Assembly: GCA_030762175.1 (NCBI GenBank)
Contig: CM060843.1
Span: forward strand, 116,396,869 to 116,460,868
DNA from: Metallyticus violacea
Lineage: Eukaryota > Arthropoda > Insecta > Mantodea > Metallyticidae
DNA: 64,000 bases
Direction of reading: 5' to 3'
Each line of letters starts with the position of its first letter. The first letter of the stretch is position 1. The notes beneath the pieces are model-generated. The model saw only the letters and a list, made by a program, of their open reading frames with translations. It had not been told where the DNA came from and made no database searches. A program made the translations under genes and the position numbers. Positions 36,745 through 47,109 of the stretch are shown here, in pieces.

Positions 36745-36972
36745 AATTATGGCACCGCGACATGAATATCCATTGTGCCGAATGAAGGATGGTAGATAAT
36801 AACTTGGCCGAATGTTTTAAGGATATTTTGTGTGCTTAGTTTCGCAGGCTTTCACCTAAAGTAATGAAGAAAACATGAGAAAACCTACGTTAAGAAAGTA
36901 ACCAAATCGGAAATTGAACCTGGGACCGTTTCGTTTAAAACTAAGTGCCACCGCTAGAATGGCGATGGTCGT
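36745..36972 (-). repeat. tRNA-headed SINE family D, copy 2
   Basis: On the minus strand the head reads cgccattctagcggtggcac then ttagttttaaacgaaac and a B box gtcccaggttcaatttcc. This matches copy 1 at 20325-20464 in motif and spacing. The body toward 36745 includes a gaaagcctgcgaaactaagc stretch. Ends are not fixed by a target duplication. Confidence 0.55.
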
Positions 36973-37077
36973 CCGAACGTGTTAAGAGGAACTTCATGTA
37001 AATTCCAGCTAAATATTCTTTGTAGCAGTTTCATATTTTCCATTCATTTCGTGTGCCTTTTTAAACTTTAAACACCA

Positions 37078-37108
37078 AAAAAAAAAATAATAATAAAAAT
37101 AAAAAATA

Positions 37109-37151
<43 letters not shown>
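37078..37151. repeat. A-rich / (AAT)n microsatellite
   Basis: Poly(A) grading into about 17 AAT units. Confidence 0.95.
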
Positions 37152-37238
37152 TATTTCTTGTTTTTTTAGTTTTATGAAGAATAAACTAAGTTCTTTGGAA
37201 AAAAGGTACTTCAATTCTGTCACCAAATATACTTTAAT

Positions 37239-37475
37239 GCCGCGTTCCTCAACTTATCGGTCCCGACCCACTGTTGGATCCTGAGTAGGTTTTTGGTGGG
37301 TCGAGAAGTCTCACAATGGGGCAAGGGGCTCACAGAAATTTAAACGTTTTTCAGTACTGAGCGTAATTTTAATTTAATTGTATTTTTGTTAGAGTGCAAC
37401 AATATAAGGTATGGGCCCCTTGATGTTTAATATAAGTCAAGATGGGTCTCGGGCATTAGGTTGAGAACTATTACT
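37239..37475. mobile_element. hAT-like nonautonomous element (MITE)
   Basis: Left end cgcgttcctcaactt and right end aggttgagaactattac form the decayed inverted ends characteristic of many hAT MITEs (outer motif of the GGTTCTCAACC type). The interior has tcccgacccactgttggatc and ttttggtgggtcgagaag, also typical of such elements. About 237 bp. An 8-bp target duplication is not clear. Confidence 0.55.
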
Positions 37476-37868
37476 ACATATGTTGAAAGAATGCGTGTAT
37501 ATTCCAAGAATCACCCTTATTTATACTGTAAATGTTTTCCATGAAAATAATGTTTGATTAAAGCATTATATCGTTTCACTTACATTTTTCTCAACACCAC
37601 GATTTTGCCTATGGGCCCTTGGTAGGACGAACGCCTCAAGTGTTCCGGAAGAACACTTCACATCAGGAAATCTTTGATCCTCACAGATGAGCACAAAAAT
37701 GGGCAAATGTATTGAAACAAGAAAATAATAGGATGATCGAGAAGCACACATTCAAAAATTCAACAAAAGATGAAATTCTAGATATATCAGTAAGATCCAG
37801 AAATAAAGTGACCCTTTATAAGTCTGGGTCTTCCCAAGAAAGGTTTCCTTAACAACTAGTAAAAAGTC
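37476..37868. other. Unique sequence
   Basis: No gene or repeat recognised. Confidence 0.45.
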
Positions 37869-37880
37869 GAAAGGTGTAGG

Positions 37881-38168
37881 GACCGCCACGGGTGGCCAGG
37901 TTGTTAAGGCGCGAACTCGTGAGCGTGAGGTGTCCGGAGTTCGAATCCCACCAGGATTGTCCTCCCTGACTGTGTTTTTTTCAGGTTTTTCTCAGTCCTC
38001 ATAAATGGCAAATGCCGGGGAGGTAACCTAAACGTAGGTTTGGAACGTTTCCTTCCTTTAAAAAAAATCCTTTTCCAATATATCATTTCATTTCATGTAT
38101 CATCAGTGTTTACCGCCTGTTGTGTCTCAGCAGTTAAAAGGGGTATTAAAAACTATTTAAAAAGAAAG
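37881..38168 (+). repeat. SINE family B, copy 7, with 12-bp TSD (one mismatch)
   Basis: Head ccgccacgggtggccaggtt, B box ggagttcgaatcccacc, body tttttcaggtttttctcagt and cctcataaatggc. The flanks gaaaggtgtagg (37869-37880) and gaaaggtgtggg (38169-38180) are a 12-bp duplication with one difference. Confidence 0.93.
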
Positions 38169-38223
38169 GAAAGGTGTGGGCAAGAAAATTATTTGATCTT
38201 TCTCCGACAATGTCTCTTAACAG

Positions 38224-38374
38224 TCAGATACGATTACTGCAAGGTGCAAATCATGTCATCGATGAGCTGCAGAGACAGACATTTTGCACCACAACAAAGG
38301 AAATAGCTATTAGAGTTAAAACCACATATCCCCTACAGCCCAAAATCTATAAGTTTCAAGGCGTTACCTTTTAA
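38224..38374 (+). CDS. Possible exon, unidentified (weak)
   Basis: After a pyrimidine-containing acceptor (ctcttaacag) the frame reads QIRLLQGANHVIDELQRQTF and ends YKFQGVTF at a TAA (38372-38374), 49 codons. The peptide has an amphipathic-helix look. There is no nearby polyadenylation signal and no strong internal donor. It lies directly beside a SINE insertion. No family recognised; chance is a serious alternative. Confidence 0.18.
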
Positions 38375-39948
38375 TACTCAAGTTTAACTGCTTTACATAA
38401 AAATAATAGGGTGCCTAATCCTACTTTTAATATTTGACTTGATTCTTCTATTTATTCTTAGTATACATTCGAGATTGTTGATTTGAATATCTAAACCTGC
38501 AGCATACTCACATAAGTATGGAGTGCATCATTAACAAAATTATTTCAGCGGTTGAAATGCTTAAAGTAGAGTGCTTCACGAAAATATAATGGATAAAAAT
38601 ATTTTTCTGTGTTGTATTCGTTCTCAAAATTTTCAGAGAAATATTTAAACAGTTTCTCTGCATGCTTACTGATAACAGCTCCACTCATTTAAATTAGAAT
38701 CTAGAGAAGTTGGTTTTTGATGCTCGTATATTTTTTAACTTGCTATTGTTGCTTTTGAGAACGAACACATAACTGCTTGAATTAGCTATTTGCGTGCCTG
38801 TAACACAATAATGAGTATTTTCTGAATTCTTTTTTTTTTTTTTAGTTTGTATATTATTTTCCAGGTTTATAATAAAATCTAAAAAATGACCACTTCTCAA
38901 AGATTATATTACAATTAAATAAATTTAGATATATGCAAGGTGGTATGATTAGATAACATGGAGGAAATTTGTAAAAAAAAAAAAAAAAAAAAGAGACAAC
39001 TATGAAAAAATGAAAAAAAAAAAAAAAACACAAACATATATAATTAATAGGAATATGTTTATTTGTAAATTTTAACGCCGAATGTTCCGTTCAAAGAAAA
39101 ACGTCTAAATGTCTCTTTTCATAAAGGGAAACTTTTTAACGTGGATTTTTTTTATTTGATCAGTTCAACATTTATGCTGGCGAGAGGCTTAGTACATTAT
39201 ATTTGATCAATTCTATAAATTTCTATATTAAAACGCTGATATAGCCCGTTTGTGAACATGCTATCTATGCTCCTCTTTCTATAAAACAGCTTGAGAACAG
39301 ATTTATGCAGTTCCCAGCGTGGGTTACATAGTAATCAAATTTTAAAATCAGAGAATGTAACAAATGATACCTAGTAACTAAGTTTTAACTTGAACCCATG
39401 TACTACAGGCATTATCTAAAAGAAAACAAATTTACACCATAAAGGACCTTTTACAGCTGTTTATGCTGCACAAAACACCGCATTTATTTAAAGATTAGTT
39501 CTAAACTAGTGGAAAAGATGTATATCGGAATGTAAAATGTTGATTTAATGACTAGCTATAAAAATGATTTGAGTGCGAAAGGAAATATTACCCTTTCCCC
39601 TTTTACTTAATACTATTGAAGATAATAAATATAAACCCCCTTGACTAGCACTCCATGTTAAACTCCACGATCCCTTTTCTATCCATGATATTTATAGCTC
39701 TTTGCTCAATGGGGAAAGAGCTTGGCACATATATTCCTCTATGGTTTGTCACATTTCCTCTGCAATATTTTGAAATAGGTGCTATGTTCATGACATTAAA
39801 ACTCAGAACTAAATGAATAAAAATGTGGTATTATTTCAAGCACCACATTATATGAATAATTCCTTCTACCTCGCTTTTGTTGCGGCAGTGGCGTTTATTA
39901 CTGAGTTAGTCTTCTGTTCCAAGAGCATATAATGCAGTAAAGTGAATA
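38375..39948. other. AT-rich unique sequence with poly(A) runs
   Basis: Poly(A) tracts at 38973-38992 and 39012-39028. No gene recognised. Confidence 0.45.
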
Positions 39949-39950
39949 TA

Positions 39951-41220
39951 CGAGACTAAGTCCACGCGTTTCCGGCTTAATTATTCTCTAAGCATGATAA
40001 AGGCAAAATCTATATTTCATTTTTCTATATAGTTATCTTTTATTACAATATACTTATCACGTCTTTGAATTAACATTTTCACCCCCCCCAAAAAAAATAA
40101 TCAGAAGTCTTGTCTGAAAAATGGGCATAAACAGCATCCATCATTACCTCGACACATTTAAATTTCCTTTCTCGAAGGTGCATCTTGAGTTTTGAGCAGT
40201 AGATATAGTCACTGGGAGCTAGATCTGGGCTGTAGAGTGGATGGTCGATCTCCTTGAAACCACATTTCTTCACAGCTTCCTTTGCAAAAGAGCTGTGTGT
40301 ATAGGCATGTTGTCGTAAAGAAGGCGCATACCACCAATCAGCTTTCTTCGTCTTTTCGCTTTTATGGAAGCACGTAGTCTGTACAGTAGACCAGCAGTGT
40401 AATTCTCACTTACTGTGGTGTTCTCCTTGAAGTCAATGAAGCGTATTCCTTCACATTTCCAAAAGATTGTGGCCATGAATTTCTTGGTTGACTTAGTGAT
40501 CTTGGTCTTTAGAGGCGGTGCTTCGCCAGGTTTGCGTTACTCTATTGATTCTCTTTTGAACAAGGGATCATAGTAGAGGATCATAGTTTCATTTCCTTTA
40601 ACAATAGTTTGCAGAACTTCTCTCTCGTTGCCACGGCAGAGCTCCAAAAATGCCTGACAACAGATGTCTCGTTGCTGCTTTTGGACTGAGAAAAGAAGTC
40701 TAGGCCACCATCTTGCACTTATTCATGTTTAAATGTTCATAAATAATGTGAAGGACTGTGTTTTAGAAAGGTACAGCCTTGCTGATGTTTCTATAACTTT
40801 GAGCCTCCGGTCTTCCATAATTACTCCTTTCACAACAGCGATATTTTCAGGAGTGAGCACCTCTAAGGGCCGACCTGCACGCTCTTCGTCTTCAATGCTT
40901 TCATTCGAAAAAGTTATGGCCCATTCTTTTACGGTAGAATATGAGGGGGATGCTCCCATATACACTGTCCAATCGGTGTTTAATTTCATTTGGAGAAAGT
41001 CGTTCTTTTGTGAAGAACTTAATAATACCTCCCAACTCCATTTTGAACATGTCACAATCTTCCACATAGCCTTCATTATGCAACTATATCTGAACAACTG
41101 AACACAGCGGAGCAGATGTTACAGCTGCAATTATTTACTTAACAGATAAGGTATGACTCCAGATAAGGTTTTTTGAAGGAGGTAATTCTTATTAGCGGGA
41201 AACTTATGAACCTAACCTTA
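39951..41220 (-). mobile_element. mariner copy M2, both ends present
   Basis: A 1,270-bp element on the minus strand between TA dinucleotides (39949-39950 and 41221-41222). The terminal inverted repeats are imperfect: cgagactaagtccacgcgtt at the low end and the complement of ggttaggttcataagtttcc at the high end, matching the 5' ends of M1 and M3. Size, TA target and a single transposase-like frame are those of the mariner family. It is the most complete of four copies of one family in the window. Confidence 0.9.
40079..41097 (-). pseudogene. mariner transposase (DD34D), frameshifted, copy M2
   Basis: Domains in order on the minus strand: an N-terminal helix-turn-helix region (VYGSIPLIFYRKRMGHNFFE, GRPLEVLTPENIAVV), a second helix-turn-helix (IMEDRRLKVIETSARLYLSK), and the catalytic core. 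The core has CEGIRFIDFKE-type strands, the second acid in LLYDN (Asp codon at 40314-40312) and the third acid in YSPDLAPSD (Asp codon at 40210-40208). The two codons are 104 nt apart, one less than DD34D requires; the missing base lies just after the LLYDN block. The stop and frame changes also include the 40.5-40.73 kb stretch. Original length would be near the family's usual 345 residues. Function in life: cut-and-paste transposition at TA. This copy is dead, although both core Asp codons survive. Confidence 0.88.
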
Positions 41221-42014
41221 TAATATTAAAATGAATATATTCACAGTTAAACTTCTGTAGTTTATAAAGTCCAGTTTATGATACAGGCCACCTTCTTGAT
41301 GTAAATTTTATTTTATAAAAATCACGTTAAATATAATTATAACATTACAATAGTTAGAATAAATTGCTCAACTATTGAATAAAGGGTTACAAAGCCCGAA
41401 CGTTATCAATAAGTATTATAAGTTAGTATATAAATTTCTGTATACTGAGGTAAAGAGCTATTGGTTGGTAAAAAGGGGAAAGGGAGAGGGAGGGGAAAAG
41501 TTCTGCCTTATTGATACATCTAGATTCATCAAGGATGCTCCATTTAACATTTTTATTGTGAAAAGCAAAAACCTCTGGTAATATTGTCACAGTCCAAATT
41601 AACAGAATGCTTGCTATTAATACATTAGAACAATTCCTAATATAATGGGCTGGACATGGGGCAAGCTTAACTTCTTGAATCAGAATGCATCTTAGGCATC
41701 TCTTAACTAAAACTAGAAAATATCGGGGAAAATAATAGTACCAGGTTATGGATTAACCACTAACAAACATCACATCACAACGTTAAGTTTATTAAATCAT
41801 ATATTTACTTGAATTCCACATTCCCTTACTGGCATTGTAGGGCGCCCGATTGAAATATATTGCAAGACATCTTTCTCTTTCTAAGCTCCAATTTCGCTCT
41901 ACTGCTCCGCTTACCCACACTCAAACCTAACGTATTTCTCAATGCGCCTGCGCAGAGGTAGTTTAATCCCCCCCCCCCGCAATACAAACATATAACTGTC
42001 ATTTGTACAGCATA
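41221..42014. other. Unique sequence leading into a GC-rich insertion
   Basis: AT-rich to about 41820. Then comes a short CpG-containing stretch with tgcgcctgcgca at 41943-41954 (one base from the palindromic NRF-1 consensus) and a poly(C) run at 41969-41980. No gene recognised. Confidence 0.45.
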
Positions 42015-42026
42015 TGGAACCAGGAC

Positions 42027-43575
42027 TTCGACAGGTCAACATGGTGAATATGAAGCTAAAGAAGAAAGCCTGCACTGCTAGCTCCAGCATCGCTGCAGAA
42101 AGTGGCCCAACGCCGCCGCACTCATCAGTGCCAACCCACGCAACTACGAAGGAAACCATTGAGGAATTCAAGAACGCCGGCACCGTGGGCTCCAACTCCG
42201 CTGCCGCCCATAGCCCAACGCCGGTGCATTCATCAATGCCAACCAACGCAGCTATGCCACCAACTAGTGAAGAAATAACTGAACCTTCTCCGCAGATCCC
42301 GCCCGGCTCAGTGCAGGCACCCAGTAACCGGCCATCCCCTCCACGGCAACACCATTCCCCATCCAGCCCGCCTGCTCATTGTCAACCGCCTGCCAATTCA
42401 GCGCGGTGAATTGCGGCTTGCCGCGAACCACTCAGGCGCAGATCGTACTGCGCTCGATGCAGCACTTCTGATCGTTGGCTAAATGCATTGGAGAATCTTC
42501 TCCGCCCAAGGCCTGACACCACCAGTCCGGGTGTTTTTTCTGAACTGTCACGAACGCAGCTGGCCTCCAACTTTTCGGCCGTGCACTGACAATCGAGCAC
42601 AGCCTCCGCAGCCCCACCGCGCCCTGCCGCCGCTGCTGTGCGTAGGGACATGCAGATGCCACTACTGTGATGCTGCTCAATTGACGGTCACCTGCAGCTA
42701 TGTAGCATGTCCTGGCCAACAGACTCAAATACTGCGCCTCTTGCGAAAGCACCAGCCATTGGTCAAGCGTCGTGCCCGCTGCAGCCCTAATCTCGCCATA
42801 ACGCTCCGTTGCTATCTGCTCCCAGTCCTCATCTCACGGCTCTGCCCATAGACGACCGGTGCTGCACCTGCACCTCACAGCACCGGTCTCGGCCCAAGCA
42901 TCACAGAAACACTCCTGCCGCCAACCAGGGCTCACCCACCCCTCAGAACACTTCAGAACTAACTGAACTCATCAGAGAACTTCACAGCAGAGTCACAGAG
43001 AGCATCCAACTCCACCGGCAATCCAACGCAGCAAGACCTCCTTACATCCCGCCTCGACCGCTTGGAAGAGGCATTCACGGAACTGCACTCTCTGAATACC
43101 AGCATATCATCTAGTCTCACACAGCAACATATGGAATTGAAGACCATCACCAGAACTACATCACACGAAATGGCAGGTATCACCAATTCATTCCCCTACC
43201 TGATCAATTTTATTAAAGAGAAAACAGGGTAGGATTACAATACCTATTCCAACAACAGAACCACCCCCACCTACCCTGTGCATTCAGGGAACGCGGAAGA
43301 ATATCATCACCGAAGACACACCGCATACAATCGATGATTAAAGATACAAGAAATACCCCATACTCCTTCCATCTCCACTTATCCTCCGGGAGCCAATCAG
43401 GGCTTTGACCATGTTTGGCCTTAGGAACATTTGCTTACCCGCTCAAGGCAAATTAGCCTTCAGCTCACATTCTCCTACAAATAACGAGGGTGCGTCATGC
43501 GGGACCTCGCAAAATCCCTTTCCGCTGACTTTCCTTCCCAAATGTCCCCATATTAAAAAAAAAAAAAAAAAAAAG
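42027..43575 (+). mobile_element. Retroposed insertion with poly(A) and 12-bp direct repeat
   Basis: A GC-rich 1.55-kb segment in AT-rich surroundings ends in about 19 A (43556-43574). It is bounded by tggaaccaggac (42015-42026) and tggaaccagaac (43576-43587), a 12-bp direct repeat with one mismatch. This combination indicates LINE-mediated reverse transcription of a polyadenylated RNA. It holds one ancestral reading frame and a 3' untranslated region of about 320 nt (43233-43555). Only an ORF1-like frame is present and there is no reverse transcriptase. Confidence 0.7.
42041..43232 (+). pseudogene. ORF1/gag-like or processed pseudogene, about 397 codons
   Basis: Starts at an ATG in good context (caacatgg) only 14 nt inside the insertion and reads MVNMKLKKKACTASSSIAAE. 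A Pro/Ser/Ala-rich region follows with two approximate copies of a SSxAAxSPTPxHSSxPT unit (residues about 14-35 and 46-70). The same frame continues past in-frame stops at about 42407, 42586, 42667 and 42794. One frame change near 43010 then gives a heptad-like coiled coil (LLTSRLDRLEEAFTELHSLN) and a final stop TAG at 43230-43232. Low-complexity N terminus plus coiled coil suits a non-LTR retrotransposon ORF1, but I see no firm zinc knuckle or RRM. A processed copy of a host mRNA cannot be excluded. Several TGA stops could be CGA codons decayed by CpG mutation. Confidence 0.55.
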
Positions 43576-43587
43576 TGGAACCAGAAC

Positions 43588-43907
43588 ACAAACGCCTGGC
43601 CTATATGTCCAACAATATGTAAGCCCACCTTGTATTATTAATTCCTTATCAACAATATTTCATGATAACCACCATATGGCCCATTTCTTTTTTAATTTTG
43701 TTTTTCACATATATCTCTTTTATTATTATCCTTTTACATAGGAGAAAATATAACAGCTTTGATATGAGGGCTAGAATATAGGTATGCCCATGCTTGGAGC
43801 GAAAAATACGACTTAACAATTTTTGAAATACATTACGTGCTGTTAGAATAAAACAAATGAACACTTTTCAAAATGGACTTACATATTTAAGAACGAGATA
43901 TACCGAT
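43588..43907. other. AT-rich sequence
   Basis: Nothing recognised between the retroposed insertion and a diverged SINE. Confidence 0.45.
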
Positions 43908-44050
43908 ATCAGTGGTCTTGGGATAATGCGCTCGTCTTGCGGGTTCCATCCCCTTGAGGTTGATTGTTTTTCAGGATACAAAATCCGAGTGCAGTTTCTC
44001 CGAAAGAGATTTAAGCCGTTAGTTCCGGCTCGTTAACAACTCCTTACCTG
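43908..44050 (+). repeat. Diverged SINE related to family A
   Basis: Head-like ggtcttgggataatgcgctc, B box gcgggttccatcccc, then tttttcaggatacaaaatcc, ctccgaaagagatttaagcc and gttccggctcg. These are recognisably in the order of family A body blocks. Short and 3'-truncated. Confidence 0.5.
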
Positions 44051-45021
44051 AAAAAAATAAAAGTAATATTTTAATTTCTTACTAGCTGGAGAAGATCTAC
44101 TTTGAATATATTATATAATACACTATTAAATATTTAACAATTTACAAAAAACTGTCTCAAAAGAGAAATAAAAGATAAAACAAAAGAATAACTTAATTCG
44201 CTGCTAGCCTCCATACCATCATCTGTTATTTACCCTTCTGTAGGAAAATAAGTGTAACTAAATTCACCTTGATATACTAACCTCTCTTGGAGAGGTCAAG
44301 GCTCGAACAAAATAAGCTATAGTGCCGTTTTAGAAATAGTAGAACAAGCTGTAGATTATTTCTATTGTTTTACTTGAACGAATTAGCAACTTAATTATAA
44401 ATCAGCATAAAGGCGAAATAATTAACCACAGTATTTTAAAAAACTGCAACGATAAAATATACAGAGAAGTTCTAATTGAGTTCAATGTATATTGGTTTTA
44501 CAATAGCAATATAATTTAACTAACTTTATCCAATGTAAATTCTGAAAATCTATCTATAGGAAATTATCTCTGCACCATTATGAACATCTTTTTCCTAAAC
44601 TCTTTTAAATTACGAAAGTTATCAATTCCACTCTGTAGATATAACTGCAAATTAGTTACAGTCTGCATTTTTTTTTTTCTTTTGCAGTTGTTTCAACTGA
44701 TAGATTTTGGGTTCACATTCCCAAAATAATTTTTATTATATGTACATTTCTCTTTTTAAATATTAGAACAATAGGTAACATGAATAATGGGCGCTTTTAG
44801 ACCAGTAAAACTTTATAACACCATAATAATTTAAATGCAGTAATGTATTCGCATTCTTAATGTTCCTGGCTGGCTTCCTCCTTCCAATCAATATCTTCTC
44901 AGTCTTAGACCAGTTTTGTCATGTCTTTCGGAAACACGTTGGTTAATTTATAATGTATTAATTCAGTACCTTCCAAAATTTCAAAAATTATACAATGTGT
45001 AGCAAAAACGTATGTCAAAAT
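44051..45021. other. AT-rich unique sequence
   Basis: No gene or repeat recognised. Confidence 0.45.
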
Positions 45022-45290
45022 TTAGGATAAATATTCCTCACATATACAAGATAAAAAATATAGTCCGGAATCGTTTATTTCCTTTGTTACAGCTCTTTTT
45101 CTACATCGGTACCACATAGCAGGGTATTCAAAAACAGAGATGTGGGAAACAGAGAATCGTATGAAATATTCAAAATGTCCTCCGTTAGCACGAATACATC
45201 CATCAACCCGCCGTCGCATGGAATCCCTGATGCGCTGATGTTATCGCTGGACTATCTCGCAATGCCTAGCAACCTTGCAGAATACGAGCA
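45022..45290 (-). pseudogene. C-terminal end of a Tc1/mariner-superfamily transposase
   Basis: The minus strand reads VARHCEIVQR, a stop, then HQRIRDSMRRRVDGCIRANG followed by GHFEYFI. This fits the family's usual C terminus (I---M-RR---CI---GGHFEH-). The rest of the transposase is absent or unrecognisable. Flanking sequence at about 45720 (ttgacacacttttgttccac) resembles 21760 and could be a shared terminal motif. The frame continues for about 40 codons after the motif, probably read-through of the old 3' untranslated region. Confidence 0.55.
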
Positions 45291-46082
45291 CGAATACACG
45301 TTAAACCTTCGACTGGACTATAGATCATATGAGCATCTGCCATCTCATTTGATGTTCCTGGACGAGGTCGTAAACACATAGAACTGACACTATGTGCTCG
45401 GTGCTACTCAAGCAATGAGATCAGTTAGCATGATAAGCGGACCACGTGATGCAAAATGATCGCAACAATGGGAATCTAGGAACTAAGAATGGTTACAACT
45501 TCCCTCCCCATTTAATAAAAAGTAAAAGTGAATTTTACCTAACATATGTATTATGGGAATGTTTTGTTGTGGGGTTAAATGTACAGAACAACTATGCTTG
45601 CATTCTATCTTGTATGTTATACCGTATATGCGGCTGCAACAAGGAAATAAAGCATTTTTTGACTATGTTCATATAAAATATTTGTACCTTCTGTATGCAA
45701 GGAATGTTTCTCCGAAATTTTGACACACTTTTGTTCCACTCTGTAAAAGATGGCAGTTATAAATTAATGTTGGAAAAACTACTTTTAGAAATTTCACATT
45801 AGCAAGTACATGAAAGAGTTATTTGTACTGCATTGTGAGCAAACCATTCATCTGCCTAAAACGCAGATTTAAAAGTGCATTGTCATTGGGTGATTAAGAA
45901 TGGCTAAAACGAATTTTTCTTTAACTACATGCTCATTTCACAGCGCATTTAAGCACGTTTCGAATATTTTTAATTCCTTTAAACAATCCTTTTATTCCTT
46001 CCATCTAGGAGATTGTACAGCTGTTTGAAATTTAAAATATTACACCCCATATACAGTAACGCCCAATTTCTTCCATTTGTAG
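45291..46082. other. AT-rich sequence, presumed intron of the gene that follows
   Basis: No exon recognised. It ends in the pyrimidine-rich acceptor ttcttccatttgtag that opens the next exon. Confidence 0.35.
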
Positions 46083-46161
46083 AATTATCTACCTGCAAGT
46101 AGAAATGAAACTAAGCCGACTGATAGCAGAACGACAGCGCTGGATTGAATACTTGTGCCGA
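46083..46161 (+). CDS. Penultimate exon of an unidentified host gene
   Basis: A 79-nt exon between a good acceptor (tttcttccatttgtag) and a consensus-like donor (GTATGT at 46162-46167). It contributes one base that completes a codon from an unseen upstream exon, then 26 codons reading IIYLQVEMKLSRLIAERQRW and IEYLCR. The peptide is a charged, helix-forming stretch consistent with a coiled coil. It ends on a codon boundary (phase 0), exactly matching the start of the next exon. Upstream exons were not found and may lie far upstream, since this part of the window is full of insertions. No protein family was recognised. Confidence 0.6.
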
Positions 46162-46310
46162 GTATGTATTTGTGTTATTAATATATTTCCGTTTAGCGCT
46201 GGTTCATAAGTATTTTGTGATGAAAACACAAAATAAGGTATTGTTATGGTTAATGAAGAGCATTTATCATATTAATATTTTAGAGCAATACGAATATTCT
46301 GTTAATTTAG

Positions 46311-46490
46311 GAAAATAATTATTGGGAACCCATCAAGTTTTTAAATGTGTGGCACTCCCGTCAAAAGAAACCAGAAACTGAGAGAATAATTCCTGATATT
46401 GTTGGCCTCGAAAAGCTACACCAAAGGAACAGAAAAAATATATATAGGTCTAAAAATCAGCACGAGCAATATGAGATTTTGTATAAATAA
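46311..46490 (+). CDS. Terminal exon of the same unidentified host gene
   Basis: After a 149-nt intron (GTATGT to tctgttaatttag) a 180-nt exon opens in phase 0 with ENNYWEPIKFLNVWHSRQKK. It continues with a PDIVGLEKLHQRNRKN stretch, ends QHEQYEILYK, and stops at TAA (46488-46490). Fifty-nine open codons in sequence this AT-rich are unlikely by chance. The stop overlaps an AATAAA. The joined tail is basic, rich in Lys, Arg, Glu and Gln, and has no membrane segment or signal. A coiled-coil or cytoskeletal/ciliary-type protein would fit the composition, but I do not recognise it and give no name. Codon use has none of the decay marks seen in the surrounding transposon relics. Confidence 0.62.
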   Translation, partial: ENNYWEPIKFLNVWHSRQKKPETERIIPDIVGLEKLHQRNRKNIYRSKNQHEQYEILYK

Positions 46491-46491
46491 A
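46486..46491 (+). terminator. Polyadenylation signal AATAAA
   Basis: Canonical hexamer overlapping the TAA stop of the terminal exon. T-rich sequence (tgtttattttatttgttatt) follows within 25 nt. Confidence 0.6.
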
Positions 46492-47109
46492 ATGTTTATT
46501 TTATTTGTTATTTTATAAATGTAAAGCAAATGTGTATATTTGTAATTTTAAAAGAATAGATTTATATTCCTTTAATGTATGTAATTTCATTTTCTAAATA
46601 TGTAGTGCAGTAATTATTTCAAAGCTTGGTAAATTCGAAGCGTTTATTTGTATACAGAAACTTGCACCCTTTTATTGATTTACCGCCTGCCCTGCCTGCA
46701 CCTACATGTCCCGAGGGTAGCTTCAGAACATCACTGAATTAAACCAAAGTAAGGATCTTATACCGACCGGAATGTTTGGAAGAAGTTAAATAAAGGGTTC
46801 GTACTAACCTACAATAATAATGCGGACTTCATCAGTTTATTTAGTGAAGAAGTGTAGAAAATTTTGTAGGAATTCTTAACTAAATGCATTTACTCCATGC
46901 CATTGGGAAATGCTATAATAATCCAAGTAAGGGGCTGTCCAATAAAATATTTAACCCTAAATATAAGAAAAGTATGCTTCTTTTTATTTACATTTCATTA
47001 TATTCAAAAAACATTTTGAGGCCATATAAATATTAACTTGTGTATAATAAGAAAATATGTTTTAGTCCTTTGTAATAAAGATTACAAAGGACTCCTAACA
47101 AGTAGGGAA
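46492..47109. other. 3' flank of the candidate gene
   Basis: AT-rich. A less AT-rich stretch lies at 46680-46760. No further gene recognised. Confidence 0.45.

Noticed and set aside
42382..42851. Overlapping long frames of 89-122 codons on both strands in the GC-rich insertion
   Set aside because: They are shadows of the one ancestral plus-strand frame; high GC removes stops in all frames.
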